Shown: positions 52,532-61,167 of the stretch, one piece after another
How positions within the stretch are numbered: the first letter of the stretch is position 1
How the letters are laid out: the number at the start of each line of letters is the position of its first letter
Source: Yoonia ponticola
Lineage (GTDB): Bacteria; Pseudomonadota; Alphaproteobacteria; Rhodobacterales; Rhodobacteraceae
Length of the DNA: 64,000 bases
Assembly: GCF_014199395.1 (NCBI RefSeq)
Contig: NZ_JACIJM010000004.1
Coordinates: forward strand, 124,001 to 188,000
Reading direction: 5' to 3'
Notes under the pieces: generated by a model
What the model saw: only the letters and a program-made list of their open reading frames with translations
Told to the model about the DNA's origin: nothing
Database searches by the model: none
Program-made: the position numbers and the translations under genes

Positions 52532-52554
52532 GGTGCGATGCGCAACGTCGCACC
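52532..52554. terminator. Hairpin after tetR
   Basis: GGTGCGATG and CGTCGCACC form a stem of about 9 bp with loop CGCAA, 6 bp after the tetR stop and before the convergent rpiB stop. It lacks a T-run. Confidence 0.6.
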
Positions 52555-52580
52555 GCATAGCCCCGCGATAGCCGTCGCCC

Positions 52581-53072
52581 TTAGCTAAACCAGCCGCGAA
52601 TGCCTGATTTGGCACCGGCTTGGGACTTTTCAATTTCGGTAATCATATCAACGCGGGTCGCGTGACGTCCGCCTTCAAATTCCGCATCCAGAAACGCATC
52701 AACGATCTCTAGCGCAAGGCCCATGCCCACAACACGCGCACCCAGCGACAGCATATTCGCATTGTTATGCTCGCGGATCATCCGCGCCGAAAACGTGTCC
52801 ATGCAAACGCCGCAGCGGATGCCGTCAACTTTGTTCGCAGCCATCATGATGCCTTGGCCCGTGCCACACAGGATCACACCCAAATCGCAATCGCCGGACG
52901 CGACCATGCGGGCGGCTTCTTCGCCGTGCTTGGGGTAATGTGTGCTCTCGGATGTCATCGGACCAATGTCGACAACTTGATACCCTCTGGCCGTGATATG
53001 TTCGGCGATCGCTTGGCGCATCGCGATATCTGCGTGATCACTGGAAAGAACGATACGGTTGGCAACAGTCAT
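52581..53072 (-). CDS. rpiB: Ribose 5-phosphate isomerase B
   Basis: RpiB interconverts ribose 5-phosphate and ribulose 5-phosphate. The 163-residue protein shows the RpiB/LacAB motifs: SSDHADIAMRQAIAEH, the active-site ILCGTGQGIMMAANK with Cys at about 69, and HNNANMLSLGARVVG. It lies after the CAT-like gene (75 bp gap) in the same orientation. Allose-specific activity is also found in the family. Confidence 0.93.
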   Translation of the reverse strand: MTVANRIVLSSDHADIAMRQAIAEHITARGYQVVDIGPMTSESTHYPKHGEEAARMVASGDCDLGVILCGTGQGIMMAANKVDGIRCGVCMDTFSARMIREHNNANMLSLGARVVGMGLALEIVDAFLDAEFEGGRHATRVDMITEIEKSQAGAKSGIRGWFS

Positions 53073-53147
53073 GGCAATGGTCCATCAATAAAACAGGGTT
53101 CACCCCCCAATAGCCACAGGCCCGCCACAGGTCCAGCCAAGCCCGCG

Positions 53148-53777
53148 CTAAATCGCGTCCAAGGCGTCCTGAACGGCTTGAAAAAATGCACCCACATGCT
53201 GGCCGTCGACCAGCGCATGATGCACTTCTAACGTCATCGCCATTTTCCACGCATCGCCCTCGGGGACGTATTTGCCCCAATTTACGCGCGGAATGCAGTC
53301 GTCTTTATGCGGCATCGCGTTGTTGATCGACGTGTAATCCAGCCACGGCATGCAGGACAAAAACGCGACGTTGTCCTTGCCTTCGCCCACCGCGTTCAGA
53401 TCGTCGGTGTCGGCGGTCTTGGTCAGGATCGCTTTGGTCGCGGCGTCAAAATCCGCAAAATCAGGCGTATAGGGCACATAGGCATAATTATAGCTGCCCC
53501 GCGCCGTGGGGACAGGCATCGACAGATCGACTTGCGCATGATGCACAACCGTATCGCCACGAAACCGCATCAGCAATTCCGGCACCGCATGAAGGCCTTT
53601 GGATATCGCGAACAAGCTTGCGCGGTAGACATTGATCCCCGCCGCATCGCGTCTTGCCAGCAGACGCGTGACATCCAGCCGCGACGTGGTAGCGTAATGC
53701 GGGCGGTCATAACTGCGAAACCATTGAAACTGTGCAGCACGCGGCCACGTTTCAAGATCAACAATCGTTTCAGTCAT
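53148..53777 (-). CDS. Chloramphenicol acetyltransferase-like protein
   Basis: The 209-residue protein has the CAT fold: WPRAAQFQWFRSYDRPHYAT at the N-terminus and the catalytic motif EVHHALVDGQHVGAFFQAV at the C-terminus, with the catalytic His in HHALVDG (usual form HHAVCDG). SINNAMPH and RVNWGKY fit the fold. GAGG lies about 6 bases before ATG 53777. Many chromosomal CAT-like proteins do not confer resistance; the real substrate is unknown. Confidence 0.85.
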   Translation of the reverse strand: MTETIVDLETWPRAAQFQWFRSYDRPHYATTSRLDVTRLLARRDAAGINVYRASLFAISKGLHAVPELLMRFRGDTVVHHAQVDLSMPVPTARGSYNYAYVPYTPDFADFDAATKAILTKTADTDDLNAVGEGKDNVAFLSCMPWLDYTSINNAMPHKDDCIPRVNWGKYVPEGDAWKMAMTLEVHHALVDGQHVGAFFQAVQDALDAI

Positions 53778-53884
53778 AACACGCCTCAGTATCAGCAAAC
53801 CACTCAGCCTAGATAAACAGGCTCCGTGAACATTGAAACAATCAGGCGCATCCTGCAATGATGACCCAACCGTAAGCCAGCAGC

Positions 53885-54736
53885 TTAAAGCCGCGCCAGC
53901 AACTCTGCCTTTTTGGTCTGGAACTCGTCACTGTTCAGAATGCCCATCTCGTGCAGCGATCCCAGCTTTTCGAGCGCTGCAAACACGTCATCTGCATGGA
54001 TCATCCCTTGGGACGCGGTCGTGGTCTGGGGCGCAAAATCAGGCGCGGCTTGCTTCATCACAGGCACATCAGGCACCGGGTCATTGATCGGGTCCGGCTG
54101 TGCTTGAGGTTGCGACTGACCCGCCCCCGTGACCACAGGCAGTTGGTTCAGATACACGGTCCCGAACTGGCTGGTAAACGTCCACGACGCATCGCCCGAT
54201 TGCTGCTGACCGACGCCGCCGATCATGTGATCGCCCGTGTCGTATACCGTCACGGCACCGTTCAAATTCACAGCCAAGCGGCGGGTGTTCGGGAAAATCG
54301 CATAGGACAGGTTGTTCTGTGACCCTGACGACGACGGCGATCCCAACTCATCAGGCCACCACGACCCAAAAGACCCGCCGGACATCTGCATTGATGGGCC
54401 ACCTTGCGACTGACCACCTTGGGATTGGCCCTGCCACGATCCCTGCGGCTTTGGCAGCGGCGCATAGAACGGACCGTTGAAATACGCATTCGAGATTTCA
54501 CCGCACAGGTTCGACACAAAGGCTTGCAGGCCCGTGTTAAACATATCGCCAACCATCGTCATGCCACCGGACGACCATTGCCCCATGCCCCCAATCTCTG
54601 AATGGCTGAATTGGGCTTGGGTGCCACCGCCACGACTGACCGCGTCCATCAGACAGCGTACAGCGTCTTGGCTGACACCGTAGCGTTGGCTTAGGTCCGA
54701 CAGGACACCAGTTCCGTATTGCGTCAGTGTGCTCAT
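53885..54736 (-). CDS. SHOCT domain protein with Gln/Gly-rich linker
   Basis: The 283-residue protein (ATG 54736; 54742 also possible) has an N-terminal helical part (LSDLSQRYGVSQDAVRCLMD), a Gln/Gly/Ser-rich stretch (SWQGQSQGGQSQGGPSMQMS), a beta-rich middle domain (YAIFPNTRRLAVNLNGAVTV), a Pro-rich linker and a C-terminal SHOCT helix pair (LEKLGSLHEMGILNSDEFQT). SHOCT is a short domain placed at protein ends, possibly for oligomerisation. No signal peptide is seen. The function is unknown. Confidence 0.75.
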   Translation of the reverse strand: MSTLTQYGTGVLSDLSQRYGVSQDAVRCLMDAVSRGGGTQAQFSHSEIGGMGQWSSGGMTMVGDMFNTGLQAFVSNLCGEISNAYFNGPFYAPLPKPQGSWQGQSQGGQSQGGPSMQMSGGSFGSWWPDELGSPSSSGSQNNLSYAIFPNTRRLAVNLNGAVTVYDTGDHMIGGVGQQQSGDASWTFTSQFGTVYLNQLPVVTGAGQSQPQAQPDPINDPVPDVPVMKQAAPDFAPQTTTASQGMIHADDVFAALEKLGSLHEMGILNSDEFQTKKAELLARL

Positions 54737-54742
54737 GATCAT

Positions 54743-55127
54743 ATCGCCGCGCAGGCGGCCTCCATCTGGGTTATCTGCCGGTATCATAGGGAAATGACAC
54801 TGGCTATCGTAGCGGGTTCGCTGGGCGTACTTGTCACACTTGCGCACCACATCAGCCAATAAAACAAGACGTTTGCGCCAGTTTTCAGGTAGCTTTGAGC
54901 GATGAATAGGCAAACGGCGTGAGATTAGGCGCGATATCCGCGAATCGCACGTCCCCGCGTCCGAGCATTCACCATAGCGCAATCCACCGTCCGTGTCTGG
55001 TCCAGCAGGTCGCATAGCCGCCCTGCAAACACGGGGGCCACGCGCCGCCCCAAGACACCCCCAAGACAGCCCCTGAAAGAAAGTTGCGAAAAAACGCCCC
55101 CAAACGACATTTTCTCCACTTCAGGCG
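54743..55127. other. Non-coding gap before the ilv promoter
   Basis: The 385 bp between the SHOCT gene start and the ilv promoter contain no ORF with a sensible start and family. Nothing structured was recognised besides GC-rich tracts. Promoters for the leftward SHOCT gene should lie here, but none is clear. Confidence 0.6.
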
Positions 55128-55156
55128 TTGACCCCCCTTTTTCATCTGCATAGGGT
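55128..55156 (+). promoter_or_regulatory. Promoter of the ilvBN operon
   Basis: TTGACC (55128-55133), 17 bp, TAGGGT (55151-55156) give a good -35/-10 pair, 23 bp before the leader peptide start at 55180. Confidence 0.7.
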
Positions 55157-55179
55157 GGCCAAACACGAAGGAGCCTAAG

Positions 55180-55227
55180 ATGAATATCGTCATTCTAGTG
55201 GTGAATATAACGCGCATGGGCCGGTAA
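55180..55227 (+). CDS. ilvL: ilv leader peptide (15 aa)
   Basis: ATG 55180 to TAA 55227 encodes MNIVILVVNITRMGR, preceded by AAGGAG at ideal spacing. Nine codons, 3 through 11, include three Ile, three Val and one Leu, the products of the pathway made by the downstream enzyme. A ribosome stalled there for lack of charged Ile, Val or Leu tRNA would alter folding of the following RNA. It is too short for ordinary gene calling. Confidence 0.85.
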   Translation: MNIVILVVNITRMGR

Positions 55228-55281
55228 CGGTAAAGCCATAACAGCTTCCCATGCGCCCTCGATAACTTCGGGGGCTTTTTT
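55212..55281 (+). promoter_or_regulatory. Transcription attenuator of ilvBN
   Basis: GCGCATGGG (55212-55220, inside the end of the leader peptide frame) can pair with CCCATGCGC (55248-55256). The terminator GCCCTCGA (55255-55262) pairs with TCGGGGGC (55268-55275), followed by T6. The two hairpins share bases 55255-55256 and compete; which wins should depend on ribosome position on the leader. Confidence 0.8.
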
Positions 55282-55321
55282 GTGAGATACGATAAACTCT
55301 GACGCGAAGGACGCGAATGAT

Positions 55322-57073
55322 ATGACAAAAGCCATGACCGGCGCTAAAATGGTAGTTCAGGCTTTGGTAGACCAAGGCGTGGAAGTCGTCTTTGGCTATC
55401 CCGGTGGCGCTGTCCTTCCGATTTATGACGAAATTTTCCAGCAGAACCAGATCAAACACGTCCTCGTGCGGCACGAACAAGGTGCGGTTCACGCGGCTGA
55501 AGGCTATGCGCGCTCCACGGGTAAAGTCGGGGTGGCTTTGGTCACATCCGGTCCCGGGGCCACGAACGCTGTGACGGGTCTGACTGACGCGTTGCTGGAC
55601 AGCATCCCAATTCTGGTGCTGACAGGTCAGGTGCCGACCTTCATGATCGGCACAGATGCGTTCCAAGAGGCCGACACCATTGGCATCACCCGCGCCTGCA
55701 CGAAACATAACTGGCTGGTCAAAGAAACCGACAAACTGGGCCAAACCCTGCACGAAGCATTCCATGTCGCAACCTCTGGCCGTCCGGGTCCGGTGTTGAT
55801 CGATATTCCCAAGGACGTGCAATTCGCGACGGGCAAATATGCGCAGAAAACGCAGATGGAAACGCACTATCAACCGCAGGTCAAAGGCGATCTTGACGCG
55901 ATCAAGGAACTGGCCTTGGCGATGGCAACGGCGAAACGGCCTGTGTTCTACACAGGTGGCGGCGTTGTGAACTCTGGCACAGCCGCGTCACAACTGTTGC
56001 GCGAATTGGTCGAGGCCACGAATTTCCCGATCACATCCACGCTGATGGGCCTTGGCGCCTACCCCGCCTCCGGTGAAAACTGGTTGGGTATGCTCGGTAT
56101 GCACGGGCTGTATGAAGCCAACATGGCGATGCACGACTGCGATCTGATGATTAACATCGGGGCGCGTTTTGACGACCGGATCACCGGCCGCTTGGACGCC
56201 TTTAGCCCGAAATCGAAAAAAGCGCATATCGACATTGATGCGTCCTCGATCAACAAAGTGATCCACGTCGATATCCCGATCTTGGGTGACGTGGCGCATG
56301 TTCTGGAAGACTTGTTAAAGGTTTGGAAAGCCAACGGACGCAAGACCGACAAAGAAGGTCTGTCCAAATGGTGGGACCAGATCAACGAATGGAAAAAGGT
56401 CGATTGCCTGAGCTTCAAACAAGAAGGCAAAATCATCAAGCCGCAATACGCCCTGCAACGGCTCGAAGCACTGACAAAGAAATACGACCGCTACATCACC
56501 ACCGAAGTGGGCCAGCACCAAATGTGGGCCGCGCAATATCTGGGCTTTGAAGATCCGAACCGCTGGATGACCTCCGGTGGCTTGGGCACAATGGGCTACG
56601 GGCATCCGGCGTCGATCGGTGTGCAAATGGCGCATCCAGACGCGCTGGTCATCAACATCGCGGGCGAAGCGTCGTGGCTGATGAACATGCAAGAGCTCGG
56701 CACGTCGATGCAATACCGCCTGAACACCAAACAGTTCATCTTGAACAACGAACGCTTGGGCATGGTGCGGCAGTGGCAAGAATTGCTGCACGGCGAACGC
56801 TATTCATCCAGCTGGTCAGAATCCCTGCCCGATTTCGTAAAATTGGCCGAAGCATTTGGGGCTAAAGGCATCCAATGCCACGACCCCGACGCGCTGGACG
56901 ACGCGATCATGGAAATGATCACCTACGACGGCCCTGTGCTGTTCGATTGTCTGGTCGAGAAACACGAAAACTGCTTCCCGATGATCCCGTCAGGCAAGCC
57001 GCACAATGAGATGCTGCTGGGCGACGCGGACACCAAAGGGGCTATCAAGGCAGGCGGGGCTGTTCTCGTTTAA
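55322..57073 (+). CDS. ilvB: Acetolactate synthase large subunit
   Basis: The large catalytic subunit joins two pyruvates, or pyruvate and 2-oxobutyrate, in valine, leucine and isoleucine synthesis. The 583-residue protein has the thiamine-diphosphate fold: FGYPGGAVLPIYD, catalytic Glu52 in VRHEQGAVHAAEGYAR, VTSGPGATNAVTGL, and the C-terminal ThDP-binding region NIAGEASWLMNMQELGT, in which the usual GDG is GEA. It is preceded by the leader/attenuator and followed by ilvN. The annotation as ilvB is by family; IlvI-like naming is equally used. Confidence 0.95.
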   Translation: MTKAMTGAKMVVQALVDQGVEVVFGYPGGAVLPIYDEIFQQNQIKHVLVRHEQGAVHAAEGYARSTGKVGVALVTSGPGATNAVTGLTDALLDSIPILVLTGQVPTFMIGTDAFQEADTIGITRACTKHNWLVKETDKLGQTLHEAFHVATSGRPGPVLIDIPKDVQFATGKYAQKTQMETHYQPQVKGDLDAIKELALAMATAKRPVFYTGGGVVNSGTAASQLLRELVEATNFPITSTLMGLGAYPASGENWLGMLGMHGLYEANMAMHDCDLMINIGARFDDRITGRLDAFSPKSKKAHIDIDASSINKVIHVDIPILGDVAHVLEDLLKVWKANGRKTDKEGLSKWWDQINEWKKVDCLSFKQEGKIIKPQYALQRLEALTKKYDRYITTEVGQHQMWAAQYLGFEDPNRWMTSGGLGTMGYGHPASIGVQMAHPDALVINIAGEASWLMNMQELGTSMQYRLNTKQFILNNERLGMVRQWQELLHGERYSSSWSESLPDFVKLAEAFGAKGIQCHDPDALDDAIMEMITYDGPVLFDCLVEKHENCFPMIPSGKPHNEMLLGDADTKGAIKAGGAVLV

Positions 57074-57151
57074 CGAAATCGCAGTGCACGGGTTGTGCAC
57101 GCATTGTGCACGCAAGTCACAGGACAAAATACGCTGAAAAGGGACATCACC

Positions 57152-57724
57152 ATGTCACCACTCAAACTCAAAAAAGGCGCTTCCAGCCACTCTGCTTATG
57201 ACCTCAAAACACCGTTCAGCGATACGGTAGAGCGGCATACTCTGGCGGTCATCGTTGAAAACGAACCCGGCGTTCTGGCGCGTGTGATCGGCCTGTTTGC
57301 AGGGCGCGGCTACAACATCGAAAGCCTGACAGTGGCCGAAATCGACCACACAGGCCACCTGTCGCGGATCACGATTGTGACCTCTGGTACGCCGCAAATC
57401 ATCCAGCAGATCAAGTCGCAGCTTGGCCGGATTATCACGGTGCATTCGGTCAATGATTTGACGGTCGAAGGCCCATCCGTGGAACGCGAACTGGCGCTGC
57501 TCAAAGTCACAGGCAAAGGCGACCAGCGCATCGAAGCCATCCGTCTGGCGGATATTTTCCGCGCAAGTGTGGTTGATAGTACGTTGGAATCATTTGTGTT
57601 TGAGATCACAGGCACGCCAGAAAAAATCGACGCCTTCGCTGATCTGATGCGGCCCTTGGGCCTGCAAGAAGTCGCCCGCACAGGCGTTGCAGCCCTGTCG
57701 CGCGGGCCTGACGCTCACGTGTAA
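57152..57724 (+). CDS. ilvN: Acetolactate synthase small (regulatory) subunit
   Basis: The 190-residue regulatory subunit binds IlvB and gives valine feedback. It has an N-terminal ACT domain (HTLAVIVENEPGVLARVIGL and FAGRGYNIESLTVAEI) and a C-terminal ACT-like domain (ALLKVTGKGDQRIEAIRLAD). ATG 57152 is chosen, with GGGACA upstream; the 78-bp gap after ilvB holds three GTGCAC copies. Its stop is followed by a strong hairpin. Confidence 0.94.
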   Translation: MSPLKLKKGASSHSAYDLKTPFSDTVERHTLAVIVENEPGVLARVIGLFAGRGYNIESLTVAEIDHTGHLSRITIVTSGTPQIIQQIKSQLGRIITVHSVNDLTVEGPSVERELALLKVTGKGDQRIEAIRLADIFRASVVDSTLESFVFEITGTPEKIDAFADLMRPLGLQEVARTGVAALSRGPDAHV

Positions 57725-57758
57725 CAGGTCGTTAGCATATTGTTGCTATAGATAAGGT

Positions 57759-57788
57759 CCAGCACGGCAGACGTCTCTGCCGTGCTGG
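57759..57788. terminator. Terminator of the ilvBN operon
   Basis: CCAGCACGGCAGA and TCTGCCGTGCTGG form a perfect 13-bp stem with loop CGTC, between the convergent ilvN and EF-hand genes. Only scattered T residues follow, so it may act in both directions. Confidence 0.85.
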
Positions 57789-57795
57789 TAATTCT

Positions 57796-58047
57796 TTACC
57801 CTTCAGGGGCGGTCAAAAGACCCGCTTGCGTCGCAGCTTCTACTTCTGCGGCATCCAAGAGGCCATCGCCGTTCACGTCCAGCACGAGGAAGTCGTCCTG
57901 TGTCATTTCAGGCATGGCGGCCTGCACTTCTGGCAAGCTGTAAAACCCGTCCCCATTCACATCGACGCTTGCGGCTTGTGCCGAAGCTGATCCCGCTACT
58001 ACCAAGAGTGCAATCGCGGTCATTGTCATGTTTTTTGAAGTCGTCAT
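57796..58047 (-). CDS. Secreted EF-hand protein
   Basis: From ATG 58047 the 83-residue protein has a signal peptide (NMTMTAIALLVVAGSASAQA) and two calcium-binding EF-hand loops: DVNGDGFYSLPE and DVNGDGLLDAAE. It is a small periplasmic calcium-binding protein. GGAGA lies upstream. The partner is unknown. Confidence 0.85.
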   Translation of the reverse strand: MTTSKNMTMTAIALLVVAGSASAQAASVDVNGDGFYSLPEVQAAMPEMTQDDFLVLDVNGDGLLDAAEVEAATQAGLLTAPEG

Positions 58048-58341
58048 TTCAGGTCTCCATTTAGGTTTAAAAGAAAGCTGTTGCTTTCGAAAACCCTTTT
58101 GACGGCCCCGAACATCATCCGCTAGCCGCCCCGAATGTTCCGGCCTTTTCCAGCGCTTAGCCGCCAAAACGGCTCCCTTTGTGCGGCGGAAAAAGGGACA
58201 TACGCCACCCGCCCGATTTCCGGCGCACAGCGGCCTAGTATCGGCGCAAAACTGCCTTAGACCCGCGCCAATTTTCACCGCTAGCCCTTGCCCCCATTTG
58301 CCCAAACAGACACAGTGGCGCGAAACCAAAAGGACCCTCCG

Positions 58342-59280
58342 ATGCCGCGCAAGATCATCATCGACACAGACCCAGGCCAAGACGACGCGGTTGCTATCCT
58401 GCTCGCGCTTGCGTCCCCCGAAGACCTTGATGTGTTGGGGGTTGTGGCCGTCGCAGGCAATGTGCCACTGCCCTTGACCCAGAAAAATACGCGTATTGTC
58501 TGTGAGTTAGCGGGTTTTCCTGAGACCAAAGTTTTCGCAGGGTGCGACGCGCCGATGCAGCGCAAATTGATCACGGCAGAACATGTTCACGGCTCGACTG
58601 GGCTGGACGGGCCTGAAATGGCTGATCCCGTGATGACCCTGCAAGATCAGCACGGCGTTGATTTCATCATCGAAACGCTCCGCGCTGAACCTGCAGGCAC
58701 AGTGACGCTATGCCCGCTTGGGCCGCTGACGAATATCGGTACTGCGTTTAAGAACGCACCGGATATCGTTGAAAAGGTTCAAGAAATTGTACTGATGGGT
58801 GGTGGCTACTTTGAACAGGGTAACATCACGCCCGCCGCTGAATTCAACATTTACGTCGACCCAGAAGCCGCTGATATCGTTATGAAATCAGGCGTTCCGA
58901 TCACGATTATGCCGCTGGATGTGACCCACAAAGCGTTAACCACAAAAGCCCGCGTCGATAAATTCCGCGCGATGGGCACCAAAGTCGGCGATATGGTCGC
59001 CGCGTGGACCGACTTTTTCGAGCGGTTCGACAAGGAAAAATACGGCTCAGAAGGTGCGCCGCTGCACGATCCAACCGTGATCGCCTATTTGATCCAGCCC
59101 GATCTGTTTCAAGGGCGGCATATCAACGTCGAAATCGAAACCAAATCAGAATTGACGCTGGGCGTGACAGTCGCCGATTGGTGGGGCGTGTCGGGTCGCG
59201 AACCGAATGCGACGTTCATGAAAGACATCGACGCCGACGGCTTCTTTGATCTGCTCGCTACACGTTTGGCCAGATTATGA
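58342..59280 (+). CDS. Nucleoside hydrolase
   Basis: The 312-residue enzyme cleaves ribonucleosides to base and ribose. It has the family calcium-binding motif IIIDTDPGQDDAVAILLAL at the N-terminus, PLGPLTNIGTAFKNAPDI in the core, EFNIYVDPEAADIVMKSG and PLHDPTVIAYLI with the late Asp. ATG 58342 is chosen. It is translationally coupled (ATGA) to the GNAT gene. Purine or pyrimidine specificity is not readable. Confidence 0.9.
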   Translation: MPRKIIIDTDPGQDDAVAILLALASPEDLDVLGVVAVAGNVPLPLTQKNTRIVCELAGFPETKVFAGCDAPMQRKLITAEHVHGSTGLDGPEMADPVMTLQDQHGVDFIIETLRAEPAGTVTLCPLGPLTNIGTAFKNAPDIVEKVQEIVLMGGGYFEQGNITPAAEFNIYVDPEAADIVMKSGVPITIMPLDVTHKALTTKARVDKFRAMGTKVGDMVAAWTDFFERFDKEKYGSEGAPLHDPTVIAYLIQPDLFQGRHINVEIETKSELTLGVTVADWWGVSGREPNATFMKDIDADGFFDLLATRLARL

Positions 59281-59729
59281 GCGCCTCAGTCACGCTCGCG
59301 GGCGAAGCCAACGCCGAATTATGCCTCGCGCTGATGGAAAAACACCATACGGAACAAGGGTTTCCTTATGATGACGCGCACCGGATCGCTGTTGCCTCGC
59401 CATTGCTGGCGGGGAATCCGCTGGGTGCAATCTGGTTGATCGGCCCTGCCCGCGCACCGCTGGGATACGTGCTTGTCACCTTCGCGTGGAGCGTGGATGC
59501 GGGCGGTATGGTCGGCTGGATCAGCGAAATTTACATGCGTCCATCTGTGCGCAAACGCGGCATCGGCACCGAAACATTGCACGCAATTGCGATTGCGTTG
59601 CGGACCGGCGGTGTCAAAGCGCTACATGCGGAAATTGGCGAGGCCGATAACCCGTTGCTGCACTTTTGGAAACGTGTCGGCTTTCGCCCCGATAGCACCC
59701 GCTCGGTCGTCACGGACATTCTGTCCTAG
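59277..59729 (+). CDS. GNAT family N-acetyltransferase
   Basis: The 150-residue protein has the GNAT acetyl-CoA-binding segment EIYMRPSVRKRGIGTETLHA (Arg-x-x-Gly-x-Gly/Ala form) and HFWKRVGFRPDS at the C-terminus. Its ATG overlaps the end of the nucleoside hydrolase gene. The substrate is unknown. The stop overlaps the convergent lipoprotein stop. Confidence 0.88.
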   Translation: MSASVTLAGEANAELCLALMEKHHTEQGFPYDDAHRIAVASPLLAGNPLGAIWLIGPARAPLGYVLVTFAWSVDAGGMVGWISEIYMRPSVRKRGIGTETLHAIAIALRTGGVKALHAEIGEADNPLLHFWKRVGFRPDSTRSVVTDILS

Positions 59730-60466
59730 CGGTCAGCAACCCCGAAAAAGAACGCTTCGGGATGTTCCAGTTGAAAGGCGCTGTCGGACGTATCCCCGCC
59801 CGCACCGAAGGCGCGGTCGCCGTCAAACAAGACGGCCATCGCGCCCCCAACATCGACAGATTGCGTGATTCCGCCACCAGTATTGGCGCTAAGATTGCCC
59901 GCCATGTTGAACGCGGCGGTAGCCACGCCAGCGGTATTGGCAAGCTCGCCGTTCGAGAATGTCACGTTGCCATTGACCGCAAAAATCGGCGTGTCGTTGG
60001 GCAAGGCGCTGATGTCGTTTGATCCGACAATGTCCGCCAATTCAGGTCCGTCCACGTAGATAAATCCGTCCGCACCACCGACGACAGACGGGTTGCGCGG
60101 GTCCGAAAATCCGATTGAAATTGCGGCGTTACCGACGAAACCATCGACGCGGGCCGAATTGCTAAAGACGTAGAACGCGCCCTCGTAGGTCGCGTTTCCC
60201 CGAGCTTGCAATGTGGCGACGCTATCGAGTTGCGGGATTTCGCTAAGATCTTCGCCTGCGTCAATGTCGTTGAGAAATGCTGCAAAACCGGATGCATTCG
60301 CGTTGATTTGGCTCAGTGTGATGGATGTTGATGGGATCACGGGCGTTGGATCAGGAATAACAGGTTTTGCATCCAGAACTTCGGTGGCACTCGACGATCC
60401 GCCGCCCCCACATCCGAACGATGCCGTCGCTGCGAGAAGCCATACCATTAAGGAAGAGTGATTCAT
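59726..60466 (-). CDS. TbpB-like surface lipoprotein
   Basis: From ATG 60466 the 246-residue protein has a lipoprotein signal (VWLLAATASFGCGGGGSSS; Cys about 19) and a beta-rich C-terminal domain with GNATYEGAFYVFSN, FSNGELANTAGVATAAF and the end EAFFFGVADR. This resembles the transferrin-binding protein-like solute-binding domains in alphaproteobacterial lipoproteins, which are small beta-barrels. Cargo is not known. A GTTTCC/GGAAAC inverted repeat lies about 85 bp upstream. Confidence 0.75.
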   Translation of the reverse strand: MNHSSLMVWLLAATASFGCGGGGSSSATEVLDAKPVIPDPTPVIPSTSITLSQINANASGFAAFLNDIDAGEDLSEIPQLDSVATLQARGNATYEGAFYVFSNSARVDGFVGNAAISIGFSDPRNPSVVGGADGFIYVDGPELADIVGSNDISALPNDTPIFAVNGNVTFSNGELANTAGVATAAFNMAGNLSANTGGGITQSVDVGGAMAVLFDGDRAFGAGGDTSDSAFQLEHPEAFFFGVADR

Positions 60467-60570
60467 TCGGTCTCGCCACCACATCAAAATTTGTGTGACT
60501 CTAGCAGCTAAGTGCGACCGCACAACTATCCGTTGTATACAATTAGCTGTGTTTCCAAATCGGAAACGAT

Positions 60571-60603
60571 AACAGGCGGGCCATTATCTGACCCGCCTGT
60601 TTT
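60571..60603. terminator. Terminator after periplasmic cyclophilin
   Basis: AACAGGCGGG and CCCGCCTGTT form a 10-bp stem with an 11-base loop; TTT continues on the plus strand and the reverse strand is T-poor. It is 19 bp past the cyclophilin stop at 60622 (minus strand). Confidence 0.7.
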
Positions 60604-60621
60604 GATCTTAACCGCTTGGGT

Positions 60622-61167
60622 TTATTCAGTAACGCGCACTGCTGACATCACGTCAGGTGTGCCGGAAACCGACCCGCTTTGGCCTTGGCCGCGCTTGATC
60701 GCGTCAACCACATCCATGCCTTCGGTGACTTCACCGACGACTGTGTATTGACCGTTCAAGAAGTGGCCCGCATCGAACATGATGAAGAATTGCGAGTTCG
60801 CAGAGTCAGGGCTCTGCGAACGGGCCATGCCGACGACACCACGATCAAACGGTTTGTCCGAGAATTCAGCTTTGATATTGCCGAGATCAGACCCGCCTGT
60901 GCCAGCACGTGACATGTTCCCGCCAACAACGCCGTTTTCGACGTCACCGGTTTGAGCCATGAAGCCTTCGATCACGCGGTGAAACACCACGTTGTCGTAG
61001 TCACCTGCATTGGCGATTGCTGTGATCTGGGCCACGTGGTTTGGCGCCACGTCTTCGAACAAATCGATTTTGATGGTGCCATTGGCTTCGCCTGTCACGT
61101 CAATCTCAAGACCAACCGCAAAGGCTGGACCCGCGACGAGTGCTAGAACTGCTGCAAGCTTAAGCAT
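60622..61167 (-). CDS. Periplasmic peptidyl-prolyl isomerase (cyclophilin)
   Basis: The 181-residue cyclophilin has a signal peptide (LKLAAVLALVAGPAFA) and the family motifs VFHRVIEGFMAQTGDV, MARSQSPDSANSQFFIMF and FLNGQYTVVGEV, so it folds proteins in the periplasm. ATG 61167 overlaps the stop of the upstream cyclophilin gene by 8 bases, giving a translationally coupled pair. Cyclophilins in this pairing are typical for the group. Confidence 0.92.
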   Translation of the reverse strand: MLKLAAVLALVAGPAFAVGLEIDVTGEANGTIKIDLFEDVAPNHVAQITAIANAGDYDNVVFHRVIEGFMAQTGDVENGVVGGNMSRAGTGGSDLGNIKAEFSDKPFDRGVVGMARSQSPDSANSQFFIMFDAGHFLNGQYTVVGEVTEGMDVVDAIKRGQGQSGSVSGTPDVMSAVRVTE

